From the NCBI GenBank assembly GCA_964613745.1, contig CAZTJA010000010.1, forward strand, positions 1-63,224: a stretch of DNA of 63,224 bases, given 5' to 3'. Of the stretch, positions 25,426-34,326 are shown in pieces. A program made the position numbers and the translations under genes. Origin of the DNA: CAZTJA01 sp964613745 (GTDB taxonomy: Bacteria > Desulfobacterota > Desulfomonilia > Desulfomonilales > Desulfomonilaceae). The notes under the pieces were generated by a model. It did no database searches. It was given only the letters and a program-made list of their open reading frames with translations, and was not told the origin of the DNA. How positions within the stretch are numbered: the first letter of the stretch is position 1; each line of letters begins with the position of its first letter.

Positions 25426-26754
25426 TTATTTCTCACTTTCCTGAGATTCCGATACATCACCGGACTGTTCCGTTTCAGTGATCTCGGCTTTATCAATTAT
25501 ATAACGATATACTTTTTCCTGTAATAGACCAGCCCTGAAATCAGATTTCAATCGTTCGTCTTCAAACTGGTCTTTGAGATAATCGGCCGTTAAGCCCATC
25601 AATTCAGCTTTCTCGGCCAAACTGGATTCGAATTCTTCGTCGGAAATTTCCAGCTTTTCCTTTTCTGCTATTGATTTAAGTAAGAGTCCCGCTTTGACCA
25701 TTCGTTCCGCAGCCGGCCTGACCTGGTCACGCTGTTCCTTTGTTGGTTGCGGCACTCGCTTAGGATCGATTCCATGCATTACCAAATTTCTCATGGAATC
25801 ATTCATAAACTGATCAATTTGGTTCTCGATCATGGACTCAGGAACTTCAAATGAATTTTTCTCGATCAATTGATCAATTACCTGATTCTCAAGCTCGCGC
25901 TTAGTCTGATTTTCGACGCCGAATTCTAAATCTTTTCGGATCTCTTTTTCCAAGGCAGCAAAATTCTCGTAATCCCCCATATCTTTCGCAAAATCATCAT
26001 CCGGCTCAGGTAGAATTCTCTGTTTGGCTTCTTTGAGATGAACGTCAAAAACTGCGCTCTTTCCGGCTAGATCCTTACGTGGAAAATCTTCAGGTAAGTT
26101 GATCGTAATTTCTTTGCGCTCATCCACCTTCATGCCTTCGAGTTCGGCATCGAATCCCGGAATATAGAAATCTCGACCTAATTCCAGATGATAATCGTCA
26201 ACCGTCAACGATTTGATGCTTTCTCCATCTGAGGTAGCAACAACATCGATTTCGATGTGGTCGCCTTTTGTGATTCCTCGATCTTCCGCTATTGGCGCAA
26301 GTCGCGCATTACGTTCCCGCAGATTTTGTATACGTTCTTGAACCTGAGATTCATTCACCGATCTTATGGTCTTATTTAATTTGAGATCCGTGTACCCGGA
26401 CGCTTCAATGGGGGGCGGCACTTCAATTTCGGCCACATACTTGAACGGCTGTCCTGACTCGAACTTTTCAGGTTCCAAACTAACTACCGAAACAGCCGTA
26501 ATGTTCTTTTCATCAAGACCAGGTTGAAATGTCTCTTCCACTATCTTTCGGCTTACGTCAGCTTCGACTTGGTCCTTAAAATAGTTTTTAAGGATCGACA
26601 AAGGCACTTTGCCTTTACGAAAGCCTTTCAGTTGCATGTTTTTCTTGAGATCCTTGTACTCTGAATCAAGGACTTGCCGAACCTTCTCTTCGGGCACCTC
26701 AAAAGTGATCTTTTTCTTGATGTCACTTACATCTTCTACATGAATGGTAGTCAT
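25426..26754 (-). CDS. tig: Trigger factor
   Basis: Ribosome-associated chaperone and peptidyl-prolyl isomerase of 442 residues. The N-terminal ribosome-binding domain carries GFRKGKVP (about residues 45-52). A divergent FKBP-type PPIase domain lies at about 155-240, and the rest is the helical C-terminal chaperone domain. ATG 26754 is chosen over an upstream ATG because AGAGGAG precedes it. It is the first gene of tig-clpP-clpX-lon, an order conserved across many Proteobacteria and Desulfobacterota. Confidence 0.95.
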   Translation of the reverse strand: MTTIHVEDVSDIKKKITFEVPEEKVRQVLDSEYKDLKKNMQLKGFRKGKVPLSILKNYFKDQVEADVSRKIVEETFQPGLDEKNITAVSVVSLEPEKFESGQPFKYVAEIEVPPPIEASGYTDLKLNKTIRSVNESQVQERIQNLRERNARLAPIAEDRGITKGDHIEIDVVATSDGESIKSLTVDDYHLELGRDFYIPGFDAELEGMKVDERKEITINLPEDFPRKDLAGKSAVFDVHLKEAKQRILPEPDDDFAKDMGDYENFAALEKEIRKDLEFGVENQTKRELENQVIDQLIEKNSFEVPESMIENQIDQFMNDSMRNLVMHGIDPKRVPQPTKEQRDQVRPAAERMVKAGLLLKSIAEKEKLEISDEEFESSLAEKAELMGLTADYLKDQFEDERLKSDFRAGLLQEKVYRYIIDKAEITETEQSGDVSESQESEK

Positions 26755-27069
26755 AGCTCCTCTTTCACAATGAAAGGGCACCAAATAGCCCTCAATTAAA
26801 GATCGGCAGTCTTAACCCGATCCCTCCTGAACGAGTAAATTATATTTCAAATCCCTTAAGAAATAAAGCAAGTGCACACGGAAGTTCCTTATGTGCCTCA
26901 ATCTTGAATCAGTTTGAGGGATCTGATAAAGATAAAAACTTCATTTTTCAAATATAATCCGCAGGTATGCTATAGTCCAGACTCCCTGTGGGGCAAAAAA
27001 ATGTTTATCCCAAAAAAAGCTCCGCAATCAATGGTTTAAGGTAACTCTTTCGAAAAAGTTGGAGGCATT
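26755..27069. other. Divergent promoter region between tig and a glycosyltransferase
   Basis: No gene is seen in these 315 bases. On the minus strand a perfect TATAAT (26839-26844) lies about 85 bases before tig, without a convincing -35. The plus-strand promoter is listed separately. A small imperfect stem lies at 26896-26919. Confidence 0.45.
26947..26976 (+). promoter_or_regulatory. Possible extended -10 promoter
   Basis: TTCAAA (26947-26952), 18 bases, then TGC-TATAGT (26968-26976). It lies about 95 bases upstream of the glycosyltransferase start. It is moderately close to consensus. Confidence 0.35.
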
Positions 27070-28065
27070 GTGCCTGATGCGGCCGCAAAAAACCCGAAAT
27101 TGGTCAGCGTTGTAGTTCCCATTTTTCGGGAAGAAAAGAACGTAAGACCTTTAACGGAGCGACTCAATAAAGTATTTGAGAATCTGCAACAACCGTGGGA
27201 ACTCGTATTGGCACTGGACCCGAGTCCCGATCGAACCGAAGACATCATTCATGATCTCGTCAAAGAAGGATTTCCCATCAGAAATTTGCGTTTTTCAAGA
27301 AGAATAGGGAAACCACTCTCCCTCATAGCCGGTTTAGACTACGCAGCCGGCGATGTCGTGATCGTCATGGATGCGGATTTACAGGATCCGCCTGAACTTA
27401 TAGCCGACATGTTGAAGAAATGGGCTGATGGGTACGACGTGGTGATAGCGAAACGGCGATCACGAAAAGGGGAAAAACCTTCATACTTGATGGCGGCCCG
27501 ATTGTTCTACATCTTGTATGAAAAAATTGCCGAGGTTCGGATCCCGCAAGATACAGGGGATTACCGTTTAATGAGTGCACGAGTAGTAAACGGCATCCGA
27601 CAATTCAGGGAACGACACGGCTTCCTTCGTGCTCTCACTGCGTCAGTCGGCTATAATACCACGGTAATAGAATATGATAGGGATCCAAGACTTACAGGAA
27701 AGACACAGATATCCTTCTTAGGCGCACTTAATATTGCCTTGGACGGCATAGTTCCGTTTTCCCGATTTCCGGTGAGAATGATCTTTGTTCTTGGCGCATT
27801 TTTTAGCGCATCAGCAATGCTTCTGTTCATTGCATTTGTTTTTTCAAGCATAATTTTTGGTACTTCAGATAAATGGCCGTTCGTGGTGTTATGTCTGGCA
27901 ATAATGTTTTTTTCCGGCCTGAATCTCACGGCACTCGGAATAGTTGGAGAATATTTGGTGAGGAACTATGAGGAAACGAGAAAAAGGCCGCTATATATAA
28001 TAGATACTATAACGGAATCACCAGCAGTTGCTTGCTACAGACCCAAGTTTCGTGAGGAATTATGA
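27070..28065 (+). CDS. Family 2 glycosyltransferase with two C-terminal membrane helices
   Basis: This 331-residue, DPM1/ArnC/GtrB-like enzyme would transfer a sugar from a nucleotide donor to a polyprenyl phosphate at the inner membrane. The GT-A domain begins VSVVVPIFREE, with donor/metal-binding DAD in VIVMDADLQDPPE (about 101-113) and TGDYRLM later. Two membrane helices lie at about 232-258 and 268-295, and a cytosolic tail follows. GTG start, four bases after GGAGG. The stop overlaps the epimerase ATG (ATGA). The acceptor sugar is unknown; lipid A or O-antigen modification is plausible beside LptG. Confidence 0.87.
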   Translation: MPDAAAKNPKLVSVVVPIFREEKNVRPLTERLNKVFENLQQPWELVLALDPSPDRTEDIIHDLVKEGFPIRNLRFSRRIGKPLSLIAGLDYAAGDVVIVMDADLQDPPELIADMLKKWADGYDVVIAKRRSRKGEKPSYLMAARLFYILYEKIAEVRIPQDTGDYRLMSARVVNGIRQFRERHGFLRALTASVGYNTTVIEYDRDPRLTGKTQISFLGALNIALDGIVPFSRFPVRMIFVLGAFFSASAMLLFIAFVFSSIIFGTSDKWPFVVLCLAIMFFSGLNLTALGIVGEYLVRNYEETRKRPLYIIDTITESPAVACYRPKFREEL

Positions 28066-29021
28066 AAGCATTTGTGACGGGTGGCGCCGGGTTCATAGGC
28101 AGCCACATAGTCGATCATCTCATTGATGAAGGCCATGAAGTGATCGTGTACGACAACTTTTCTTCAGGTTTCCGGAGACACCTCGAAGACGCAAACAAGT
28201 CGGGACGGCTTACCGTAGTTGAGGGGGATATTCTCGATCAAGAGACTATGACCCGCGCCATGCAAGGGGCTCAGCAGGTGTTTCATTTAGCCGCCAACGC
28301 TGATGTGCGGGGCGGCAAATTGAACAGGGCCGTTGATTTAGAACAGAACATAATCGGTACACATCGTGTTTTGGAAGCTATGATTGCCGCAGGGGCCGAT
28401 ACGCTCATGTTCACAAGCTCAGCTACCGTGTACGGTGAGCCGGAGCAGTATCCTACCACGGAAACATATGCTCCTATGCAAACGTCCCTGTACGGGGCTT
28501 CTAAATATGCGGCTGAGGCTATGATCCAAGCGTATGCCGAGTACTTCGGTATTCGGACATTTTCTTTTCGATTCGTTTCTTGGATTGGTGAACGCTACTC
28601 TCATGGAGTCATTTACGATTTCATGAATAAACTTCGAGCCGATCCCGGCCGGATGGAAATTCTCGGAGACGGAAATCAGAAGAAGTCTTATTTACATGTT
28701 GAAGATGGAGTGAGGGCCATTTTCCTGGCTATGAACGAAATGAAGCGAACCAAGAACGTCATAAATCTAGGACACGAACATTATATGAATGTGGTTCAGC
28801 TTGCAGACATCGTATGTGAAGAAATGGACTTGAAGAATGTTGTTTATAACTTCACCGGAGGAGTAAGGGGTTGGCTGGGAGACAGCCCGCTGGTTCATCT
28901 CGACATTTCGTTGATGAAGAGCGTTGGTTTTAGCCCCCAGGTCACCATTGAGGAAGGTATCAGACGAACGGTGAAATATCTGATGAGCAACTCCTGGTTA
29001 CTTGAATCCAGGAAAATGTAA
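28062..29021 (+). CDS. NAD-dependent nucleotide-sugar epimerase/dehydratase
   Basis: Extended SDR enzyme of 319 residues. The NAD-binding GGAGFIG is at 7-13, the active-site Ser119/Ser120 in FTSSATVYGE, and Tyr144 and Lys148 in SLYGASK. It resembles UDP-glucose 4-epimerases (GalE/WbpP type) and would supply the sugar used by the overlapping glycosyltransferase. The exact substrate cannot be read from the sequence. It is translationally coupled by the ATGA overlap at 28062-28065. Confidence 0.85.
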   Translation: MKAFVTGGAGFIGSHIVDHLIDEGHEVIVYDNFSSGFRRHLEDANKSGRLTVVEGDILDQETMTRAMQGAQQVFHLAANADVRGGKLNRAVDLEQNIIGTHRVLEAMIAAGADTLMFTSSATVYGEPEQYPTTETYAPMQTSLYGASKYAAEAMIQAYAEYFGIRTFSFRFVSWIGERYSHGVIYDFMNKLRADPGRMEILGDGNQKKSYLHVEDGVRAIFLAMNEMKRTKNVINLGHEHYMNVVQLADIVCEEMDLKNVVYNFTGGVRGWLGDSPLVHLDISLMKSVGFSPQVTIEEGIRRTVKYLMSNSWLLESRKM

Positions 29022-29062
29022 GCTGGTTGAGGAGTTGAATTCCCGAGAATACGAGATTAAAG

Positions 29063-30145
29063 TTGAAGATTATTCATAAATACATCTTAAAAGAATTCAT
29101 CAAGGTTCTTTTAATATGTTTGTCGGGTTTTATTCTCGTTTTTCTCCTGGTCGAAATAACCGACAAAATCAAATATTATTTCGAGTACAATCCACCTGCC
29201 ATGCTTATGGCAAAATATTTCCTTGTCAAGCTTCCCGGCTATCTCTTCTTTGCTCTCCCCCTCTCGATTCTCTTGGGCGGCATGCTGTCTTTGTTGATGC
29301 TGGCTCGAAATTCGGAAATTATCGCCATGCAAGCGAACGGTATCGATGCTCTGAGCATTGCAAAGCCGGTGCTGCTGATCGGCATCGTATCCGTTTTCGG
29401 GATGTTTGTGTCTAATGAGACCATAATTCCTTGGTCGAATCGTTACAGCGAACATATTCAGAATGTTCAGATTGCGAAAAAAAACGAAATAGCATTGCTT
29501 AAACAAGATTCAATATGGATGAAAACATCCGATTCGATTCTCCAGGTGATGAAATTCAATGGATCTGATAATTCGATCGAGACGATATCGATGATCCGCT
29601 GGGATTCGGAATATAATTTCCTCGAAAGAATCTATGCAGATAAAGCTAAGTGGTGGAAGGACCATTGGACCTTATACGGTGTAAATCGCACATTCAAAGA
29701 TTCACATGGAAAGTATGTTGTGGAAAACTTGCCCACTTACGACATTGTTTTGAGTAAAGATCCCAAAGAGTTTGCGCAACTCGAACCCGTGGCAAAGGAA
29801 ATGAATTTGGTCCAGCTTGGAAGTTTTATCGGTAAGCTGCATCGAGAAGGACAGTCCGCGACACGATATATCGTGGATTGGCACGATAAAATAGCATTTC
29901 CTTTCGTATGCCTGATAATGGCGGCATTGAGTGTTCCTTTTGCAGTCAAAATGAATCCGAGAAGCGGCGGAGTCGCGGTTGGGATCGGCTTGTCGCTCAT
30001 GGTTGCATTCGGTTATTGGATAATTCACACAATATTTATTGCTCTGGGACATGGCGGCTATATACCCCCCATTGCCGCCGGATGGGGGACTAATATAATC
30101 TTTGGGCTCGCTTCGGTTATGATGTTGCTCAAGGCAGGCACATGA
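29063..30145 (+). CDS. lptG: LPS export permease LptG/LptF (YjgP/YjgQ family)
   Basis: Inner-membrane component of the LptB2FG transporter that extracts LPS toward LptC-LptA-LptD. The 360-residue protein has three membrane helices (about 12-33, 55-80, 98-117), a periplasmic beta-jellyroll (about 120-270) and three more helices (about 275-297, 303-325, 333-356). It starts at TTG 29063, 41 bases after the epimerase gene. The F/G assignment is uncertain because no partner permease is adjacent. The neighbouring glycosyl genes support an envelope-glycolipid role. Confidence 0.85.
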   Translation: MKIIHKYILKEFIKVLLICLSGFILVFLLVEITDKIKYYFEYNPPAMLMAKYFLVKLPGYLFFALPLSILLGGMLSLLMLARNSEIIAMQANGIDALSIAKPVLLIGIVSVFGMFVSNETIIPWSNRYSEHIQNVQIAKKNEIALLKQDSIWMKTSDSILQVMKFNGSDNSIETISMIRWDSEYNFLERIYADKAKWWKDHWTLYGVNRTFKDSHGKYVVENLPTYDIVLSKDPKEFAQLEPVAKEMNLVQLGSFIGKLHREGQSATRYIVDWHDKIAFPFVCLIMAALSVPFAVKMNPRSGGVAVGIGLSLMVAFGYWIIHTIFIALGHGGYIPPIAAGWGTNIIFGLASVMMLLKAGT

Positions 30146-30289
30146 TTGTATCGCTATATGAGGCTTTTATGTGCACCGCCCAATTACTTGCCCTTGATGT
30201 ATGTTACAGAATAGACTGGGGATACAGATCCTATGATTAAGCCCATGGAGCATTTCAACATAGAATTGCCGAGCGGATAGGAACAGCTT

Positions 30290-31759
30290 ATGACGCCGAT
30301 TTCAATGCAGCCTAGCGTAAGTAAAATATCGGGTAACAAATTGGGGCCGGCTCTTTTGGGCATGATTTTCGTGATAACCGGCATCTGGGTTGCCAGAGAA
30401 GGCTATCTTCAAATCAAAGAATTATGGTACCAGTTCGCTCCTTATTTACCTTTCTCCCTACCGGCGGATTTCGGCCAAAAGAGTCAAAATTATCTCCCAT
30501 TCATATTTTTGGTATTCATACGGCTTGTCAGTTCATTAAGCGGTATTCTGATCGGCCTTTTATGGTTTTTCTCAGGATTGGGAGAGGTGTTGAAGGTATT
30601 TAGAAAGAAAAAAACTTCTCCCGGTTCATTAGAGTCGACCGAGATTGTAGCTGAATCGGTTGTTACCGGAACACTGATTCGGGCGAAACGTAAATCCTGG
30701 TTGCATGTGATTCCCGATAGCTGGAGACTCAATAATTTCAGCACGATTGACATTTCTTTCAGTAAGGCTCTGCTCGTGTCTTCAGTCAAGATATTCCTGG
30801 TGGGAATAGTTATAGCCCTCATAACCGAATTTATACAATTGACTCCACTCCTGTTAAAAAAAATATTCCAGGTCAATCCCGTTTTTGCCGTACCGTCTCC
30901 GAGTCAATTATACGTTTTGTTGTTCGCAGTCATAATCATAAATTTCATTCTTTTGATCACTTTTTTCTTTACGGGAAAAGCTCGGTTCACGCGTAATTCC
31001 CAAGATATATCAGTTACGGGCTTCGGAGACCCTAACCTGTTGTTCGCTTTGCTTGAGGAAGCTTCAACGCTACTCAACCCTAAAGGCGCACAGACACTTC
31101 AACACACGAGACTAGAAAAAAAAGATGCGTTCGACCATCGCATAAGCCTGGTTGAAACCAATCCGGCCGGCCAACCCGGTCTGGGCAAACCCGCAGGATA
31201 TCTTGCCTTACCGTTTGTCGTCGCCCCCATCATATTAGGATTCTCCAAACTGATAAATTTCAGCAAACCAGTTGATCCTGTGCCCTACACGGAATTCTTT
31301 CAACTCTACATAATGAATTACGTGTTGGAAGTATTGTTTGCGGTAGCCCTGATCATGGCAGGTTTGTATTTTGCGGATTGGTCCAGACGGTTCTTCGAAG
31401 TTGAGAGATTTCGCTCCAACTTGCTGGTTTTTGAAATCGCGGGAGAATCGGGCTCGGCTAAGGCGTCAACTGAATCGGCTTTGGAAACACCCTGGGGGCC
31501 CCAGTCCGAGAGTAGTAACCATTTCGCTGCATGGGTTAAAGATCCATCGGCGGAAAGGGCATTGAAACTCACTGCTTATTGGGGGGAAGCAAAGACCGAA
31601 AGTCTTCGATCAGGCAGTCCGCGCTACATTGTGTCCATGAATTCATCCAAGGAATTGGATGAAGCAGTGACTAGGCTTTTGCCTGTTCCTTTTAACACAA
31701 GATTTTCCATGGGAAAATCGCAAAAGGCTGATGCGGAACTAAACAATTCATCGTTGTAA
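30290..31759 (+). CDS. Multi-pass membrane protein, unknown
   Basis: No family recognised for this 489-residue protein. Hydrophobic helices lie at about 20-36, 70-97, 160-182, 207-228, 304-322 and 342-364. A soluble insert at about 245-295 and a C-terminal soluble domain of about 120 residues (from about 368) show no motif. The ATG at 30290 has AGGAACAG upstream; a second ATG five codons later is possible. It ends in a strong shared terminator, facing the CODH/ACS operon. The 143-base gap after lptG leaves operon membership open. Confidence 0.65.
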   Translation: MTPISMQPSVSKISGNKLGPALLGMIFVITGIWVAREGYLQIKELWYQFAPYLPFSLPADFGQKSQNYLPFIFLVFIRLVSSLSGILIGLLWFFSGLGEVLKVFRKKKTSPGSLESTEIVAESVVTGTLIRAKRKSWLHVIPDSWRLNNFSTIDISFSKALLVSSVKIFLVGIVIALITEFIQLTPLLLKKIFQVNPVFAVPSPSQLYVLLFAVIIINFILLITFFFTGKARFTRNSQDISVTGFGDPNLLFALLEEASTLLNPKGAQTLQHTRLEKKDAFDHRISLVETNPAGQPGLGKPAGYLALPFVVAPIILGFSKLINFSKPVDPVPYTEFFQLYIMNYVLEVLFAVALIMAGLYFADWSRRFFEVERFRSNLLVFEIAGESGSAKASTESALETPWGPQSESSNHFAAWVKDPSAERALKLTAYWGEAKTESLRSGSPRYIVSMNSSKELDEAVTRLLPVPFNTRFSMGKSQKADAELNNSSL

Positions 31760-31774
31760 CATACCCGGAAATGA

Positions 31775-31801
31775 AAAACCCGCACCATAAATGCGGGTTT
31801 T
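31775..31801. terminator. Bidirectional intrinsic terminator between convergent genes
   Basis: A 10-bp stem (31775-31784 with 31792-31801) has A-run and T-run tails, so it can stop transcription from both sides. It separates the membrane protein gene from acsE. Confidence 0.85.
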
Positions 31802-31821
31802 GCACGAAGTTGAACGAAAAC

Positions 31822-32712
31822 TTACAGTTCGAGCCATGAATGGGAATAGAGAGATTGGCCCATCAGCAGCTTGCTTGTTTTCACGTAATCTATTTCTTTT
31901 TTGCTCATACCTGATGTATCAACATCTTCTCCGTCAAATATTCGCCCGACGAGATTTTCCAATTCCATGTTTTCATCGTGAGCTATTCTGACGATTTCTT
32001 CATCGAATCCATCAAGAATTGCAGAGGTGATGCCGCATTTCTTGAGAATGCAAAGATAGACCTGATTAAGAATATCGCGGAGTTCGTCGGGAGAACCGTT
32101 CGACACGTTCGAAAGACCGCACGTTGATTGTGAACCCGGAGCCAAATCAGGAAGCCACTGCATAAAAGTCGTGCAACCCTGCAATTCCTGTTGCTGTGAG
32201 GATACGGGAACAACAATAGGATCGAACCAGATTTTCTCGAGGGGAATACCGAATTCGGCTGCTTTGGTCATCATACTGTCCAACAAGACCGCACGCTCGT
32301 TTTCGTCTCTGGGGATTCCGTCGGGTCCCCACATAAGTCCCACCATGTCGCAGCCGTACTTGACCACCAAAGGCATCTGCAAAGCCATACGTTCCGGTGT
32401 TGCCATAATGGAGTTAATGACCGCGGGGGCGCTTTTGGGTACGTAAACCTGAAGTCCGGCTTCAATGGCCTCGCTGTTGGTGGTGTCGAGAAAAAGAGGA
32501 AGATCGGTGACTTCTTGAACCGTTTTCACGAGCCACTGCATCATTTCGGGACCGCCTTTTCTCGCAGGTCCCAAATTCAAATCGAGCAGGTCCGCCCCCT
32601 TCTCGGTGAGCTTAACGGCCCACTCCTGAATGGGCTTTGGATCCCGCTCTTTCATGGCATTGCCCGTGTACTTGGACATAATATTTATATTTTCTGCCAC
32701 GACTTTAATCAT
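31822..32712 (-). CDS. acsE: Methyltetrahydrofolate:corrinoid/iron-sulfur protein methyltransferase
   Basis: AcsE moves the methyl group between methyl-THF and the cobalt of the corrinoid iron-sulfur protein. The 296-residue TIM barrel shows pterin-binding signatures: AENINIM near the start, LLDLNLGPARKGG (about 42-54), LFLDTTNSEA (Asp76) and WFDPIVVPVSS. ATG 32712 has AGGAGGTGC about nine bases upstream; the longer frame is rejected. It is about 30 residues longer than the roughly 262-residue acetogen enzyme, with the extra at the C-terminus (EDVDTSGMSKKE onward). It is the last gene of the operon, 171 bases after acsC and behind a terminator-like hairpin. Confidence 0.93.
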   Translation of the reverse strand: MIKVVAENINIMSKYTGNAMKERDPKPIQEWAVKLTEKGADLLDLNLGPARKGGPEMMQWLVKTVQEVTDLPLFLDTTNSEAIEAGLQVYVPKSAPAVINSIMATPERMALQMPLVVKYGCDMVGLMWGPDGIPRDENERAVLLDSMMTKAAEFGIPLEKIWFDPIVVPVSSQQQELQGCTTFMQWLPDLAPGSQSTCGLSNVSNGSPDELRDILNQVYLCILKKCGITSAILDGFDEEIVRIAHDENMELENLVGRIFDGEDVDTSGMSKKEIDYVKTSKLLMGQSLYSHSWLEL

Positions 32713-32836
32713 CGAACAAGCACCTCCTGATTTGAATACACTCATGGGGCGGAATGATCGGGAAACTCTACAAAATTACCACAGCACCGCCCACAATCAA
32801 CTATAAAAAAATGAAAAAGGGATTATTTGCTTATGG

Positions 32837-32866
32837 CAAAAGGGGGAGCCTTTTGGACTCCCCCTT
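32837..32866 (-). terminator. Intrinsic terminator-like hairpin after acsC
   Basis: On the minus strand a 9-bp stem (32858-32866 with 32840-32848) is followed by TTTT. It lies 18 bases after the acsC stop and 120 bases before acsE, so it may end most transcripts or lower acsE expression relative to acsBC. Confidence 0.7.
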
Positions 32867-32883
32867 GATGACATGAACCGAAT

Positions 32884-34224
32884 TTATGCGTAATTTTGTC
32901 TGAGATAAGCCGGGATGTGGGCTCCTTCTCTAGGACCAATCGAAATCTCCCATCCGGGGAGTTCTTCTTCGAGATCGCCGCTGATGATTGCAGCCGCTCC
33001 TGGAATTATTATCTTTCGTACATCGGTCTTTTCTTCTATGCCGCTCTTTTTAACGAACGGTCCAATGACGTCTCCAACGAATTTTCCAGCGGCCCAAGCA
33101 GTCAACACAGACAATCCGTCGGTATTGAGTACCATCAGCCATGAAGGAACACGGCTCGATTCGATTTCACCCGAAACAATAAAGTATGTCAAAGAGAAGT
33201 TACTTGTGATGAGTACCGGTGAATTCTTGTCGGGGTTGCCGATGGGATAGACGCCTTGCTCAGTTGTCATAGGCCGTTGCGGGTCGGTGTAGATGTTGAG
33301 TCTCTGAAGGAGTAGCGGGAAAAGCAGCTCACCCTTCAAGTCGCTCAAGATCAAAATCCCCGCATATTTGGCGATAAAGGTACCGGCTATTATGGCCTCG
33401 TCGACAAAATTGTCGGCCATCTCAGCCGGGAAGGCTATCGTCGGGAAACCCAATGGGCGGTACAGTTTCTCCAGCGCCAAGCGTCGAATCATTACATTAT
33501 CGCGAAGAAGTTCGGACAAGTTCTTGGCTCCGGAATCGAGGACGATGTCTTTATGTCCTTTTTCCGTTAGCTTCGCGCTCAGCTTGGCCACATCGCCAAC
33601 TTTGTCGGCCTTGACTGCGATGGGGCAATCAAATTCTTTGGACAAGGCTGAAAAAGCATCCAAATTGGATTCCGTAGCACCGTAGATCAGGGGTTTGGAT
33701 TTACCGACCTGAGCCAAAGCCCCTTTTAGCGTATCGACATTGTCGCTGATCAGCACTAAGGCTGCACCGGCCTCATCGGCCTTCTTGGCTATCGCTGAAA
33801 ACCGACCTGCGTCGCCGGTGTCTTTGACTGCAATGATTTCGGGTTTCAGAGTCAACCCTACGCGTTCATACTTCAGTTCTTTAAAGGCCTTAAGCTTAGC
33901 ATCTACGGATGCATCATCTTCAGATGCTTTTATGAGGCACCCCAAGGCAGTGGGGTTATTAAACGTTTTCTCATGCCTGTAAAGAACGGTTTCGCCGCCC
34001 ACTTTGACCAAGTTGCCATTAGCGCCGATCTGCACGGTTCGAATGGGAGGGGCCGATGCGGAAGCAAGTTTTTCCTTAGCTTCATCAGAAACATAAGGGC
34101 ACTGTTCAAGCTCCGCCTTTCCTGCCGCGAGGTTCATGGAAAAAGCCAAACAGGTCGGCACTCCGCACTCGCCGCAATTCTTTTTCGGCATCATTTTAAA
34201 AATTTGAATTCCCGAAAGCGCCAT
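32884..34224 (-). CDS. acsC: Corrinoid/iron-sulfur protein large subunit
   Basis: Large subunit (446 residues) of CFeSP, the B12 methyl carrier between AcsE and acetyl-CoA synthase. The N-terminal [4Fe-4S] domain has Cys17, Cys20, Cys25 and Cys42, the exact spacing of characterised CFeSPs. The middle is a TIM barrel and the C-terminus (from about residue 325) is the corrinoid-binding domain. ATG is behind GGGAGG. Its usual partner AcsD exists here only as the N-terminal part of the fused gene at 36610-39969, so AcsC must dimerise with that fusion. Confidence 0.95.
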   Translation of the reverse strand: MALSGIQIFKMMPKKNCGECGVPTCLAFSMNLAAGKAELEQCPYVSDEAKEKLASASAPPIRTVQIGANGNLVKVGGETVLYRHEKTFNNPTALGCLIKASEDDASVDAKLKAFKELKYERVGLTLKPEIIAVKDTGDAGRFSAIAKKADEAGAALVLISDNVDTLKGALAQVGKSKPLIYGATESNLDAFSALSKEFDCPIAVKADKVGDVAKLSAKLTEKGHKDIVLDSGAKNLSELLRDNVMIRRLALEKLYRPLGFPTIAFPAEMADNFVDEAIIAGTFIAKYAGILILSDLKGELLFPLLLQRLNIYTDPQRPMTTEQGVYPIGNPDKNSPVLITSNFSLTYFIVSGEIESSRVPSWLMVLNTDGLSVLTAWAAGKFVGDVIGPFVKKSGIEEKTDVRKIIIPGAAAIISGDLEEELPGWEISIGPREGAHIPAYLRQNYA

Positions 34225-34288
34225 CGAAATATAACCTCCCTCTCGGATACGTTTACCGAGGAAGAATGGATTATGTTCAAAGTAATTT

Positions 34289-34312
34289 GAACGGGGGCAT
34301 GTACCCCCGTTC
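34289..34312. repeat. Intercistronic GC stem-loop between acsB and acsC
   Basis: A 9-bp stem (34289-34297 with 34304-34312) with a six-base loop lies 15 bases after the acsB stop. It lacks a U-tract on the transcribed strand, which fits mRNA processing or stabilisation better than termination. Confidence 0.6.
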
Positions 34313-34326
34313 TGGATGAGCCGTAA

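Noticed and set aside
25419..25496. 26-residue N-terminal extension of ClpP
   Set aside because: It lies inside the tig coding end and is not seen in the family; MLVPIVVEQ is the standard start.
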